In this document: piece by piece, positions 1 to 11,545 of the stretch | Layout: each line of letters starts with the position of its first letter | How positions within the stretch are numbered: position 1 is the stretch's first letter | NCBI RefSeq assembly: GCF_050003625.1 | Contig: NC_134398.1 | Coordinates: forward strand, 62,752,891 to 62,816,890 | Direction: 5' to 3' | Source: Haematobia irritans | Taxonomy: Eukaryota > Arthropoda > Insecta > Diptera > Muscidae | DNA length: 64,000 nucleotides | The notes under the pieces: model-generated | What the model was told of the DNA's origin: nothing | What the model saw: only the letters and a program-made list of their open reading frames with translations | The model's database searches: none | Translations under genes and position numbers: made by a program

Positions 1-394
1 GCCACCAGACCATAACACCATATAGAATTATAGGTTTAACACTGCAGTGTTCAGCCAATACACAACTTTCGATTTTAATCCCCCCTTAGGGAAAACTATT
101 GCCTTTTTGCACGAATACAAGGCTACCGTGGCTTTCTTAGCACTTACAATGCGGACTCAGTAGATTTGACTTTCGAGTAAGCATGTTGTCGTTCCGAGAG
201 TAATCTTGGATCGATGATAGTTCTAAGATAAATATCTGTCAGCCTCTCCAGAGTTTTAAGAATGAATGAGGATAAGCTGATTGTTCGGAAATCCTTCGCT
301 CCCCTGGGGGAAAGGATTTTCGCTTTAGGTATGAAAACGATGTTTGTTTCACCCCACTTTCCTACAATATATGCTAAGATGATACAGCCTTATA

Positions 395-1513
395 AAGGGT
401 GATACGGTCAAAATTTGGTCAAGGGAAAACGCGTGTAAATCGGTGGAATCGTTTATTTAAAAATCAAATTAAATTTCTTTTTCAAGTTCAATTAGTATAA
501 AATTCAGGAAAAATATTCAGTTAGGCTTTCGTTTTTCCAAATCCGAATTGCCGGGCTTCACGCTTGACACCTGCCATCAGATTTTGTGCAGCCACCTTGT
601 CCACCTTCTTCGCCGCAGAAAGCCAGTTTGCCTTGAACTGCTGCTCGTCCTTAGCAGTTTTTTGGTCTTCTTTAGGTTCCGCTTGACAATAGCCCAGTAT
701 TTCTCAATTGGGCGGAGCTCTGGCGTGTTGGGAGGGTTCTTGTCCTTGGGAACCACCTGCACGTTGTTGGCGGCGTACCACTCCATGGCCTTTTTACCGT
801 AATGGCAAGATGCCAAATCCGGCCAAAACAGTACGGAACAACCGTGTTTCTTCAGGAAAGGCAGCAGACGTTTATTCAAACACTCTTTCACGTAAATTTC
901 TTGGTTGACAGTCCCGGAAGCTATGAATGCTGCTTTTCAAGCCACAGGTACAGATGGCTTGCCAAACCACATATTTCTTTGCGAACTTTGACAGTTTTAT
1001 GTGCTTGAAAATATCTGCTGCCTTTCCCCACCTTTTGCCGTATAAAACTCCTGTCCCTGAAGCTGCTTGTAGTCGGCTATGACGTAGGTTTCGTCGTCCA
1101 TTACCACGCAGTCAAACTTCGTCAGCATCGTCGTGTACAGCCTCCGGGATCGCGCTTTGGCCGTCGTATTTTGTTTATCATCGCGATTTGGAGTCACTAC
1201 CTTCTTGTAAGTCGATAGTCCGGCTCGTTTTTTGGCTCGATGCACGGTTGTAGACGATACACCCAGCTTATTTGCGGCATCTCGGAGAGAGAGGTTAGGG
1301 TTTCGCTTGAAACTACCGGCAACTCTCTTTGTCGTCTTAGCGGCTTCCGGTTTTCGATTTCCCCCCGATCCAGATTTCCTGGCTGTCGACAAACGTTCCC
1401 CAAACACTTTAATTACATTTGTAACGGTTGATTTGGCAACATTTAGCGATTTTGCCAGCTTTGCGTGCGAGTAGCTCGGATTTTCGCGATGCGCGAGCAA
1501 AATTTTGACCCTT
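395..1513 (-). mobile_element. Tc1/mariner DD37E (ITmD37E-like) element, copy 1, internally deleted
   Basis: It is flanked by TA at 393-394 and 1514-1515. The left end starts aagggtgatacggtcaaaat, the same terminal repeat as the longer copy at 23508-24803. At the other end a deletion joins the outer six bases of the terminal repeat directly to coding sequence. The 5' leader, the start codon and most of that terminal repeat are therefore missing (1119 bp against 1296 bp). It sits inside LINE sequence. Confidence 0.9.
521..1500 (-). pseudogene. DD37E transposase pseudogene
   Basis: The DNA transposase would cut and paste its own element in the nucleus. An N-terminal helix-turn-helix region (SYSHAKLAKSLNVAKSTVTN) is followed by a second HTH-like block (LSLRDAANKLGVSSTTVHRA). 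The first catalytic Asp lies in VVMDDETY, the second in WPDLASCHY and the Glu in RPIEKYWAIV. I count 37 residues between the second Asp and the Glu, the signature of the DD37E clade. The frame breaks after GGERQQIFSS (near 997), again near 900, and again after KRNLKKTKK (near 650). The three breaks also occur in the second copy. The initiator region is deleted here, so this copy cannot make transposase. Confidence 0.9.
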
Positions 1514-1985
1514 TATATTGCCGACAACCATTGTATAATTCTGTCAGCCACTACTTGTAATTCTGCGGGAGTAATTCCATCACGCCCGGTGGATTCGGAA
1601 GGTCCATTTCTAGATTCTGATACAATTTCCTTGAGGAAATGACCGCTGAGCCTCTAAGGTACTATGTTTCAGCCGTCTGATTTCCAGAAAAATGTATGTC
1701 CAATAGAACCTTCAGCGAACGTTGTCCAAAGACCCTCCGATGTTTTAATGGAACCCGTAGCAGAGTTAGTGGATGTTAATACTTTCCGTTGTCTGGAAGC
1801 CTCGGACGTATTTTCAATACTGCTAAAGTAATTATTCCAAGAGTTGTGCTGAGCCCTTCTCAGACAAATACAAGGTGTAAGTGAATGAAAAACTCAATGG
1901 CGATGCTATCTCACGTGGTGGCCGTGTCAATTGACCCCAAAAATCATGGCACACTAACATATTGGACTTCATGTTTCGGCGTTAT

Positions 1986-3717
1986 TTGAGAGAAAAAAGA
2001 TAAGCCAGCATCAAATATAGAGCTAGAGAACAATATACTTCTTCCTAGAATAATTGATAAGGGCAAATCCCTTTAGACTGCAGATGATTAAATTGACGAC
2101 CGTTTCGGAAATTCCACATTTTCATTAGCCAATATTTATAATACGTAATAAATCTAATACTGGTCTTTCTGGTCACAAACTTATAGTACAGGAGTGTTGA
2201 GGAATATAAAGATTATTTACTGAGATCCGAATGGTAGAGGTAAGTCCACATTTGACAAGCACAACGTAAATGTTAATTTTATATCATTAACTTGTTTTGT
2301 AACTGTCTTAAAATATACAAAGTTGAGCACAAACTCTAATTATTATTAATGTAATTTGAGAAATTTTCATTACGCGAGTGACACATTTTTCCTAATTTTC
2401 ACCGCTTAAGACAGAAATGTAATTTCACACCTGTCTGCCTACTTTGCTTTATTGGAAGTAGAAACTTCTACTGCAGTTTACTTGGATAACTCATTAAAGT
2501 ATTCTCTGCTAAAAGTCATTGACCAAGATATAAGAACAAAAAATTACCACACTGCTATTCATAGTGTCCTCCTATTCGGAAGCTATGCCCCTTAGGAATT
2601 GAATATGTTTCTTGTTCGAACTTCTTCTCAAGATGTCCAAGAGTTAATGCACTCCCTGTCAAATATCATTAGTAGATTGCATTCCGTGGCTGGAAACAAA
2701 CACATAATTTTTATGAAAATAGAAATGCGACTTGAGGTTGCACTGCATTAGGTTAAAACTTCAAAAAGTCATTCCATAAAAGTTTACCTTTTAAATTACT
2801 TTGGAAATTTCAGATTTTTTAGCATAAGCAATAGAGGACCACTGTTTACTATGTTGAAGTCTTAGACCAGGTCATAGGACGTTTGCTTTTGAAACATTGT
2901 AAAATAATGGAAAAGTTTTTATTTTTGCAACATTAATGGTTTAAGTTTTGTCCAAGATACACTAAGTCTTAACTTATTTTTAATTACTTACCACAAATGA
3001 ATAGTTCCAAAGCATGGTACGATGAAATCAGTAGCAAAAGTGGCATGTGTAATTTTACAAAATTTTTGTAGAAAAACCTTTCAAAAAAAATATTGGACTA
3101 AAGTGGGGTTAGAAATATATATAGTCCACCATTTCACAAAAAAAAAAAAACAATGCTATCAAACATTTCTATTTTTCGCCGAAATTAAAATTTATATAAA
3201 GAAAATTATCTTTTTACGCAAAAAAATTTTGAAGAAATTTTAATTCGTTCTCGATATACATGGCAACATTTTTAAAGAGTGATTATTATTTGTTTATGTA
3301 TATAAATGAAAAAATAAATGAATAAATGGTATTTATTTTTCCATTTCTAAGTTGATAATTAACTTATTAATAATACCGTTGTCTTCAAACAATAAATGTA
3401 GAAACGAAACTAAGTTCACATGATTTCAGATAACATTTTCTGTGAATACGTTTGGATGACGCTTTTTCAATTTATGGGGCATTTTTCACTTTCGCTCTTC
3501 AATAACTATACAGTGTATAAGTTCAACATGGAAGAACAAACACACACCACTAGGCATCATGCTGATCAACTTAGTGACTGTGCGTTGCTGCATTGGGGTG
3601 ATTTCTGGTGACAGACAGAATAGGCGACTGACTGAGACATTGGACAAACATCTGTACCTTACTGTATTCACACGAAAAAGAAAATTGTTTTCACGAAATT
3701 CGAGAATTCAATCATTT
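1986..3717. other. AT-rich stretch, nothing recognised
   Basis: I see no coding exon, tandem array or element end that I can support. A poly-A tract near 3138-3151 and short A/T runs are the only landmarks. Confidence 0.5.
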
Positions 3718-4385
3718 TTATACCCTCCACCATAGGATGGGGGGTTTATTAACTTTGTCATTCCGTTTGTAACACATCGTCCGTCTGTTGAAATCACATT
3801 AACTTCCGAACGAAACAAGCTATCGACTTCAAACCTGGCACAAGTAGTTGTTATAGATGTAGGTTGGTTGGTATTGCAACTGGGCCATATCGGTCCACTT
3901 TTACGTATAGCCCCCATATAAACGGACCCTCAAATTTGGCTTGCGGATCCTCCAAATTCCATCCAGATCGAATTAAATTTGGTACATGGTGTTAGTATAT
4001 GGTCTCTAATGACCATGCAAAAATTGGTCCACATCGGTCCATAATTATATATAGCCCCATATAAACCGATCACCAGATTTGACCTCCGGAGCCTCTTGGA
4101 AGACCAAAATTCATCTGATTCAGTTGAAATTTGGTACGTGGTGTTAATATATGACCTCAAACATACATGCAAACATTGGTCGAAATCGGTCCATAATTAT
4201 ATATAGGCCCCATATAAACCGATCCCCAGATTTGACCTCCGGAGCCCCTTGGAAGAGCAACATTTACCCGATCCGGTTGAAATTTGGTACGTGTTGTTAG
4301 TATATGGTCTCTAACCGATCCCCAGATTTGACCTCCGAAGCTCTTGGAAGTGCAGAATTCATCCGATCCGGTTGAAATTTCAGTA
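3718..4385 (+). mobile_element. DINE/Helentron-like family A, copy 1 (truncated)
   Basis: The left end has the family A subterminal motif (taccctccaccataggatgg), then the 'tttgtcattccgtttgtaac' block. An internal deletion removes the middle of the head up to the GTCYGTCTG tract. About three units of the 153-bp array follow (each with ...tatagcccc, cataaaccgat..., 'gaaatttggtac'). The 29-bp array and 3' hairpin end are absent. The family is defined from the complete copies at 17602-19466 and 61346-63055. Confidence 0.8.
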
Positions 4386-5470
4386 CGAAGAAGTTGTTAC
4401 CTATTTGGCTCAGGCATACTTGTACTCATACCTGGTAATAGGAGTTTCTGCTGGGTAAAGATGTACTAAATTCGTACTTCTCACAAAATAGTTCATTATT
4501 TTTTTAAATTTGTAAATTTAACTGGAAATGCGCCCATCTTGAACTTCGTATGACACGAAAGACATTTTTGTAATTTTTAACTTCAATTTCTTCCTTCAAA
4601 CTACAAAATTTTCTTTAGCTAGCAGCAAAATTAATTATGTCTAATAAATTTTCTTAAATTTGTCGAAAAATATTTTCTTAGTTTTGTAATATCGATGTGA
4701 TGTCAGAGTTTGTAATACTGTGTAGTTAAAATTTTCTCAAAATTATATAAATTTTCTAAAATTAAACAAAAATTTTCTTCCTGCACTGAAAAAAATATTG
4801 TCGTGAGTTCAAAGATCTCATGTCTTTAAAATACGAATACAAATTTTGCTTAGCATAGAAGACGCATTTCTCTAAAATAAAGTTATTTTCCTTGTTCAAA
4901 AGTCGATAAACTTTTCAATGAAGTCGTATTGTACTTATAATTAAGTGATTTGACTTAAAAATGGGTATCTTAACATGAAAGAAAAAAATTATAGGCTAAG
5001 GTCAACTTGACTTTAATAATTCAGAAAAATTCTTTAAATTTAATGAAATGTCTTTAAATTTGTTGTCTTTTTGCATCTTGACTACAAAGCAAAAAATCGT
5101 TCAAATATAGGACATGTTTTTCAAAACTTTATTTTAAAGAAGTTTTGTACTTCAAACATAGCATAATTTCTACTGGAAGTCGAGTCTTAATTTGGAAAAT
5201 AAAGTTGCCGTTAACTCGTTTTTAAAGGACTTTGATAGCATATGAAGAAAAAAAGCTGAGAAAGCGAAAAATTAAAATTAGCTTCCTAGAAGCAAGTACA
5301 CAAAACCTAAATTTAAAAGAGAATTGTGTCTTAAAAGTATCCTTACTTGTATTCTCCGCTTCTTTGGCTCGGAATCAATACCAAATTTTTTAAAGTAAAG
5401 ACAAAATCTTTGGAACCGAGTATGCTTTTTTTTCAGTGTGGTGGGTTTGTTTATGTTACTTTTTATACTC
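4386..5470 (+). mobile_element. MITE family E fragment, interrupted by MITE G
   Basis: The sequence from about 4440 to 4783 matches 15299-15618 and 28985-29264 (shared blocks include ttatgtctaataaattttct and 'gtttgtaatactgt'). The terminal inverted repeats are not preserved here. Family E resumes after the inserted MITE with tggtgggtt at 5439, as in the uninterrupted copy (cttcctggtgggttcactg near 15590). Confidence 0.75.
4784..5438 (+). mobile_element. MITE family G, copy 1 (655 bp)
   Basis: Terminal inverted repeats are cactgaaaaaaa and ttttttttcagtg. It is flanked by TG on both sides (4782-4783 and 5439-5440). The family E copy at 15299-15618 supplies the empty site. It has no coding sequence. 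TIR and dinucleotide target duplication suggest mobilisation by a Tc1/mariner-type transposase; that is inference. Confidence 0.85.
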
Positions 5471-6446
5471 TAAAGTTTTCTGTGTCATGTACTTGTATGT
5501 GAAATTTTTTAGAGTTTTATCGTTTTTCGTGGAGTAAAACTAAAAATGTTTTGAAATGTCATTGACAATTTTTACATGTGATTGTCCGACTTGTTTGTTA
5601 AGTCCGAACGGCGTTCCACATTTCAGTGAAACTACTTACACAGAAAAAAAGGTGTCTTGTTAATTTTAGGACCAGTTTAACTTCCACATAGTTCAAAAAA
5701 TTTACTGTAATATAGTTCATTTTTCGTAACCACTGCGAAAATTAACTTAGCTAAAGGAAAACTTATAAAAATTCAGTAAATGTTTTTTAGTTCACTAACT
5801 ACGAAATGGGACGGATTTTTCCTTAAATAAATTTCCAATACAATAGTTAATGCATCGTTGATTGTATTATAAAAAGACATAGGCAATATAAAAATCTTAC
5901 TACGAAATGTGGACAATTTACTAAGAAAATTTTTTGTATGGAAAAAAAATTTTGTAGTAAAAATTAACTTAACCACAGTACCGATTCGTATGGCGGCTTC
6001 CTACAGCTTATTGCGGTTTTTACTATAAGTTGGAGTATATTTCCTCACATTGAAAATTTTAGATAAAGTAGAATAAAAAGTAGTTAATTTAATCCTTGAC
6101 GGGTGTATATAATTTTTTATGGATTCCTCGTAAATTTTGAATATATTTTACCTTATCCTATAGATAGAATACCAACTAATCAATAAACGTGATACTGGAA
6201 ATTGAAGTGAGAAGAAATTATGAAATTATTGCATCATCTTTTTTGTTTGTTTGTGTTTGTTATTGCGATGATGTTATGGAATGTGTGTTGTTGGTATCTT
6301 TTGTGGTGATAGTTGTTTTGTTGCAATAGCGAGATCAGAAAGGGATCATGTGTGTGTGGAGTTGTTTTTCTTTACATATGTGTCCTTTATGACTATTTGT
6401 GTCTTTGAGTTTTATTGGTGCATTCAGTTCTGTTGATGCATTTATG

Positions 6447-6467
6447 AAGCGCACACGTGGTGCGCTT
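6447..6467. other. GC-rich hairpin with an E-box
   Basis: Arms aagcgcac and gtgcgctt are perfect complements around a 5-nt loop. CACGTG lies at 6454-6459. It is the only strongly GC-rich spot in this AT-rich element. Function is unknown. Confidence 0.4.
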
Positions 6468-7315
6468 GCGTGCGGTATTTGTGTTTATTAATAAAAATAC
6501 ATTTATTTCGTAACATTTTAGAAACTGATAAGTGAATGGTGTGATGTTAGAGAAAACAAAAACACTTTATATTGATAAAAAATAAATAACTCTAAAATAA
6601 ATCACATATTAAGAAACTGTATATTTCTATTAATAATTTAAAATTAGTGCGGTTTTAAATTGGTTTACATAAAAATATTCATAATGAGTGGTAATAAAAT
6701 GATCTATATTTACTCTACATCTGGATCACAGTACAATTTTTTGAGTCTATATTTTTATGTTATAGCGAGTCCTTAAGGTGTGTACTAAGTTCGAGTTTAG
6801 GTGCTAAAATCAGAAATAAATCAGTAAGAAAAGTATAAAATTATACGCCTTCGATGCAAATTTAAATATAACTTGATGGAGAATAGCTCGAAACAAGTTT
6901 TTTATAAAGTTTATATTCTTTAAATGGATTACACGATTAAGAACAGAAAATCGTTTTTAAGCTGTTTTTTAATTTAATATGATGAATTGTTTTCAAGTTA
7001 TTCCAATATATATAGCGGAAGTCCCTTAATTTGGAACATAACCGTATATCTCAAAAAGTGGAGCTCTTAAAAAAACAAGTGTAAATTTGGATTCAGCAAC
7101 CTCAAATTACTAAAAATTTGATATAAATTTTAAATGAACACAAAAACGGTTCAATTTTGTTCCCATGTATTTCTAAAGAAAACTAATCATGAAAAATTGG
7201 GATTTTAGCCACTAAACTCGAACTTAATATCCACCTTAAATACTAAATGCTATATTGACAAGTGGAAATTATATCTAATTTTATAATATTTTTATTTCAT
7301 TTATATTCTGAGAAG

Positions 7316-7640
7316 GATTTCAAAAATGTCCCATTTGTGCATGGATATGATTCCACTAATGTAGTAATTGGATGATTTTTTTCAATGTGGTAAGTTTTTC
7401 GTCCATTTGTAATAAAGCCAAAATTTCTATTTATTAAAAATAATTTTCATTTGCAGGATGACAGCAAATCTAATGGTATTTTTTGGAATCTTCTTACTGT
7501 TTAATGCTATCTAAGCTGATATCCCTATTGGCTCTAATAAAAATTCTCTTGTAAGTTAAAGATCAAAATACCATAGAATTTGATAATATTTTTATATTTC
7601 ATATACCTTTTTAACTTCAGAGGCTTATGACGCAAATCCA
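7316..7640 (+). pseudogene. Exon-like remnant with two short introns (paralogue at 41818-42130)
   Basis: One exon-like block reads VHGYDSTNVVIG and ends at a gtaagt donor near 7389. An intron of about 68 bp ends in tttgcag at 7456. The next block reads SYCLMLSKLISLLALIK and meets a gtaagt donor near 7551, followed by an intron of about 70 bp ending cttcag near 7620. The same two peptide blocks and the same intron positions occur on the minus strand at 41818-42130, which argues for a real gene family. A small deletion shifts the frame in the first block and stop codons follow. I do not recognise the protein. Confidence 0.45.
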
Positions 7641-8440
7641 CACAACAAAAACTAGCGAAATCGGTGAAATTGGACAAAAATGAAATGAAAATAGCAACTT
7701 ATGGCATATATCTTTCATATGGATAGAAAATGGAAATTGATATTAATTAGTTTCATTCTACTAACATAGAATATTACTCTTTTGAAGAAGCAATTACTAA
7801 CTACGGAAAAGTAACAACATACAGCGTACAAATAAAAACATTTCTTTTATTGTATATCATAAGCCATAGTTTTATGTAATATAATAATAATTTTTTGAAA
7901 TAAAATACTGGTAGTTATGAAAAATTGTCTTATATTGTACGAAAAATTTCTTAGTTGTATACAGGCTTGTTGTACCTTTATTTATTTACTTCTTTGAAAA
8001 TTATACTGATAAATAGTTTATTTGAAACCAATTTCTAAATATAGGATTCCCAAAAACTTGTTCATTTTTCCGGATAGCAGGAATATTTTGAATGAGTGTA
8101 AGTACATTCTTCCCTCAGCGTAGTAAGAATGAACTAAAATACGATGCAATACATAAACTTATTTATAAGAAAATCATGAACTTATCTAGATGAAAAAAAT
8201 CTTTGGCGCCAAATCATGGTCATTCTTACTATGGGTTAGTTCATTTTTCGTAAACAATAGTAAACTTTTTTTTCGGTGTAGAGAAGATTTGGAACACTCA
8301 GAAATGTCACCAGCATTACTGAGGTCGGATAATCTACCGCTGAAAACCCTTTTGGTGTTTTGGTCGAAACTGGGTTTGAACCCACGACCCTCTGTGTATG
8401 CAAGGCGGACATGCTAACCATTGCATCACGGTGGCTTCGG

Positions 8441-9134
8441 TGATTTTTTGTAGAAATCTCCAGTTTTATGCCATAGCAAAACTGTCTACATTTGACTGTT
8501 AATGAATAAATGAATGATATTTTTCAGAAACACTCAGGTTTAAAAATTTTTAAATCTTTGTGCTTTTGTTGGCAATTAAGAGAAAAGATTCGAATTATAT
8601 TATAGGAATTATATATTGAAGTCTGACGGTTTGCAGCAAATAAAACAACATTAAAAAAGTTTTTGCCTCAAATGGAAATCAAATAGCAGTGGAAACGGCG
8701 ATGAAAAGCATTTCTCACACGAGAGAGAGAGAGAGAGATAAGAGCATTTTCTCGCATGTACCTTTTAACATCTTTCACTGGTGTTAATATTGTTTTTTAA
8801 AACATATACACGCAATCTTAATTGCTTTCTCATCGGAATTTGAATATGTTACTCAAAAGTCTCGTCCTCATTTCATTAAAAATAGTGAAATATTTTTCAC
8901 AAAATATGCATGGCCCCCGATGTCTGCCACAATATACAAAATATTAGTATATATATTATTAGTAACTGTAGATTGTCTTGTAGAAAATTCATCTGAGGCC
9001 CGAAACAAGTGTTATAAAAAAGATCGAGCAGGTAACGCTCGTAAGAATTTAATAGTGCACAACATACTTCACATGCATCTCAGAGCTATGGCTCGTATAT
9101 TTCTTATTGTTTTTTTTTTTTAATTAAAAAAAAA
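8441..9134. other. Unassigned stretch with a (GA)9 microsatellite
   Basis: A perfect GA dinucleotide run lies at 8721-8738. A small open frame at 8920-9123 has a hydrophobic start (YKILVYILLVTVDCLV), but it is short, unsupported by any relative and probably chance. Confidence 0.4.
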
Positions 9135-9176
9135 AGTGAGTAAAGTAGAAAGTCAGGCGGGGACGACTATATCATA

Positions 9177-9666
9177 CACTGGAAAAAATATTGACCTAAT
9201 ATGGAAGATTATGCAACTCAAATTTTAGGAATCGAAATTTACCCAAAGTTAAGGACAAAATTCTTTAAAATAATGACATTTTAATTAAATGAAAGTTTAT
9301 AAACCTTGCTTAAAAAAAAAATTTATTAAACTTAGGACACAAATCTTGAAATTGTCCGTCTCTCTGCTAAAGTTGTATATCTTTGAAGTAAGGCTAATTT
9401 TCCTTAAAATAAAGAAAAACATTTTTAATTTAAAGAAATCGTCTTTAACTCAACTGACATATTGCATTTTTAAATTTAAGATAAAATCGCTTCGCATATA
9501 GGCTAGGACTTATTTTATTAGATTTATTTATCCTAGATTTAAAGCCAGGGAGGTCCGTCAAAGATGTCTGTATTTTAAAGAAGCCGCATCTTTGGGTCGG
9601 AATCGATACCAAAATCCTTAAGGGAAGGTCAAAATCTATGGATCCAAGTAAACTTTTTTTTGAGTG
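9177..9666 (+). mobile_element. MITE family G, divergent copy (490 bp)
   Basis: The ends are cactggaaaaaatattg and tttttttgagtg, flanked by TA at 9175-9176 and 9667-9668. The interior aligns with the other G copies but is shorter and much diverged, so it is older. Confidence 0.75.
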
Positions 9667-10157
9667 TACCCTAAACCACCCCTACTGGTATAGGTTTTGG
9701 ATATTTCCATATTTAAGAACATAAAGGGGTGTACATGTTTATGGGAGTCTTGTCACAATCTGAGCAGAAATGTCTAATATTAGGAGCTATAGTTTATTTT
9801 GCACCAAAAGAGTTAGTATGCCACTAATATTGAGCCCATTATTAAAAAAGAGGACATCGGTCAATTAGTTGTGGGTAATAAATCCAAATTTATAAAAATC
9901 GGACAATATTATTATGTAAAAGTTACATGTAGGTCTAAAAACGATCAGCTAGTACATCTAAATTTGAAATTTGAATTGAACATTGGCTAATAAATAAGAC
10001 TATTATGGCCAAATATGGCAAAATCGAACGAAGCATATATATGGGACATGTTCTAAATTTGAACCAATTTGTATAATATTTTGCAGGTATGATTGATACC
10101 ACAGAAGATTACCTTGTATAAAATTTGGGTACGATCAGTTAATAAATGAGGCACCTA

Positions 10158-10808
10158 CACTGAAAAGAATATTGTCGTGAGGTCAAAGATTTCATGTCTT
10201 TAAAATACGAATTTAAATTTTGCTTAGCATAGAAGACACATTTCTCTAATACAAAGTGTTTTTCATTGTCCAAAGGTCGATAAGCAATGAAGTCGTATTG
10301 TCATTATAATTAAGTGATTTCACTTAAAAATGGGTATCATAACATGAAAGAAAAAATGTTTGAGCTAAGGTCAACTTGACTTTAATAATTCAGAAAAATT
10401 CTTTGAATTTAATGAAATTGTCTTTAAATTTGTTGTCTTTTTGCATCTTGACTACGAAGCAAAAAATCGTTCAAATATAGGACATGTTTTTCAACACTTT
10501 ATTTTAAAGACTTTTTTACTTGAAACATAGCATAATTTCTACTGGGAGTTAAGTCTTAATTTAGAAAATAAAGTCGTCGTTAACTCGTTTCTAAAGGACT
10601 GTGATAGCATATGAAGAAAAAAAACTGAAAAAGCGAAAAATTAAAATTTGCTTCCTAGAAGTAAGTACCCGAAACCCAAATTTAAAAGACAATTGTGTCT
10701 TAAAAAGTATCCTTACTTGTATTATCCGCTTCTTTGGCTCGGAATCAATACAAAAATTTTTAAAGTAAAGACAAAATCTTTGGAACCGGGCATGCTTTTT
10801 TTTCAGTG
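10158..10808 (+). mobile_element. MITE family G, copy 2 (651 bp)
   Basis: The ends are cactgaaaagaatattgtcg and gcttttttttcagtg, with TA duplications at 10156-10157 and 10809-10810. It is closely similar to 4784-5438 along its length. Confidence 0.9.
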
Positions 10809-11545
10809 TATGGTCAAAAATAAGGTTATTAGGGTCAAAGTTTTCAAAATCGGGTGATACATATATATGGGAGCTATATTTAAATCTGAACCGATTTCGA
10901 TGAAATTTTGCACATACAGTTAGTGCTATAGAAGATTACATTTAGCCAACATTGGATACGATCGGTTGATAAATAAGGGTTTTACGGACAAATTTGGCAA
11001 AATCGAGCGATACATATATATGGGAGCTATATCTAAATCTGAACCGATTTCGATGAAATTTTGCAGACTTAAAGGGTGATGAAAAAGTTTACTATGTGCA
11101 AAATTTCATGACGATAGGTTTCTAAAAAAGCGAAACGTCACTCCATTTGTCGAAATCGGGCGATACAAATATATGGGCTATATCTAAATTTGATCCGATT
11201 TCTTTAATAGCGTTCGTCCTTGTGCCCAAAAAACACCCTGTTCCAAATTTCATCTAAATCGGTTAATAATTGCGACAGGAATCCTGTGAACAACAAATAC
11301 ATGGACAAACGGACACGAAGCGCTATATCGACTAAGGACTAATATCGACGACTAATATCAATATTTCTGGTAGGCACATTTTTTGGTCGATCAAAGTTAT
11401 TATACCCTGACCACTATGTGGTTTAGGGTATAACAAAGAACATCAATTTACTCGGAAAGTCATTAAACGTTTTAAAATGCTTGGAAAAAGCAAAGCAATT
11501 TGCAAAAACTTTTGTTAAAGAGTAGTCATATGATTTGTGTTTATA

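Larger units (their letters stand above)
1..1985 (-). mobile_element. LINE remnant (Jockey/LOA-like), split by a DD37E transposon
   Basis: Read on the minus strand. Positions 1985-1516 encode degenerate pre-RT sequence (SRQRKVLTSTNSATGSIKTS) and an RT start (GRDGITPAELQVVADRIIQW). After the transposon, positions about 389-165 stay open and carry NIVFIPKAK and AKDFRTISLSSFILKTLERL, the RT finger/palm region of Jockey-superfamily non-LTR elements. The sequence then jumps to WLNTAVLKPIILYGVMVWW near position 1, which belongs to the C-terminal part of such RTs. The catalytic core with YxDD is therefore missing through an internal deletion. Frameshifts occur between blocks. The clade name (LOA/Bilbo-like versus other Jockey) is my recognition of motif style and is uncertain. 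Confidence 0.75.
5639..8278. mobile_element. 2.64-kb TA-flanked TIR element without transposase
   Basis: The ends are cacagaaaaaaagg at the left and ttttttttcggtg at the right, an imperfect CACMGAAAAAAA inverted repeat with TA duplications at 5637-5638 and 8279-8280. The SINE halves on either side prove it is an insertion. No transposase motif is present. The interior holds a TG-rich stretch (6230-6480), a GC-rich hairpin and exon-like segments near 7310-7640 that have a relative at 41818-42130. It could be a large MITE that captured host sequence, or a decayed autonomous element. Confidence 0.8.
5601..8440 (-). mobile_element. tRNA-derived SINE, 3'-truncated and split by a large TIR element
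   Basis: The 3' part (agtccgaacggcgttccaca) occupies 5601-5638 and the 5' tRNA-like part occupies 8281-about 8440. Together they match the intact SINE at 36374-36720 in reverse. The break falls at TA, duplicated on both sides of the 2.64-kb insertion. The TTAGG-like tail is missing. The pol III B-box equivalent is visible near 8370 as ggtttgaaccc in reverse. Confidence 0.85.
9135..11433 (-). mobile_element. DINE/Helentron-like family C, copy 1, carrying two MITE G insertions
   Basis: The left end has the family C 3' hairpin in reverse (gtcaggcggggacgac). Subterminal inverted repeats are taccctaaaccac at 9667 and gtggtttagggtata at about 11417. Internal units near 10856, 11008 and 11162 are spaced 152-154 bp (each with gatacatatatatgggagct-like sequence). 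Coding is not evident. Two family G insertions occupy 9177-9666 and 10158-10808. Confidence 0.75.

Noticed and set aside
548..1474. Plus-strand frames opposite the DD37E transposase
   Set aside because: They mirror the transposase coding strand; the conserved catalytic motifs are on the minus strand.
8920..9123. Small secreted-protein-like frame
   Set aside because: A hydrophobic start alone is weak in AT-rich DNA; no Kozak context, no relative and no splice partners.
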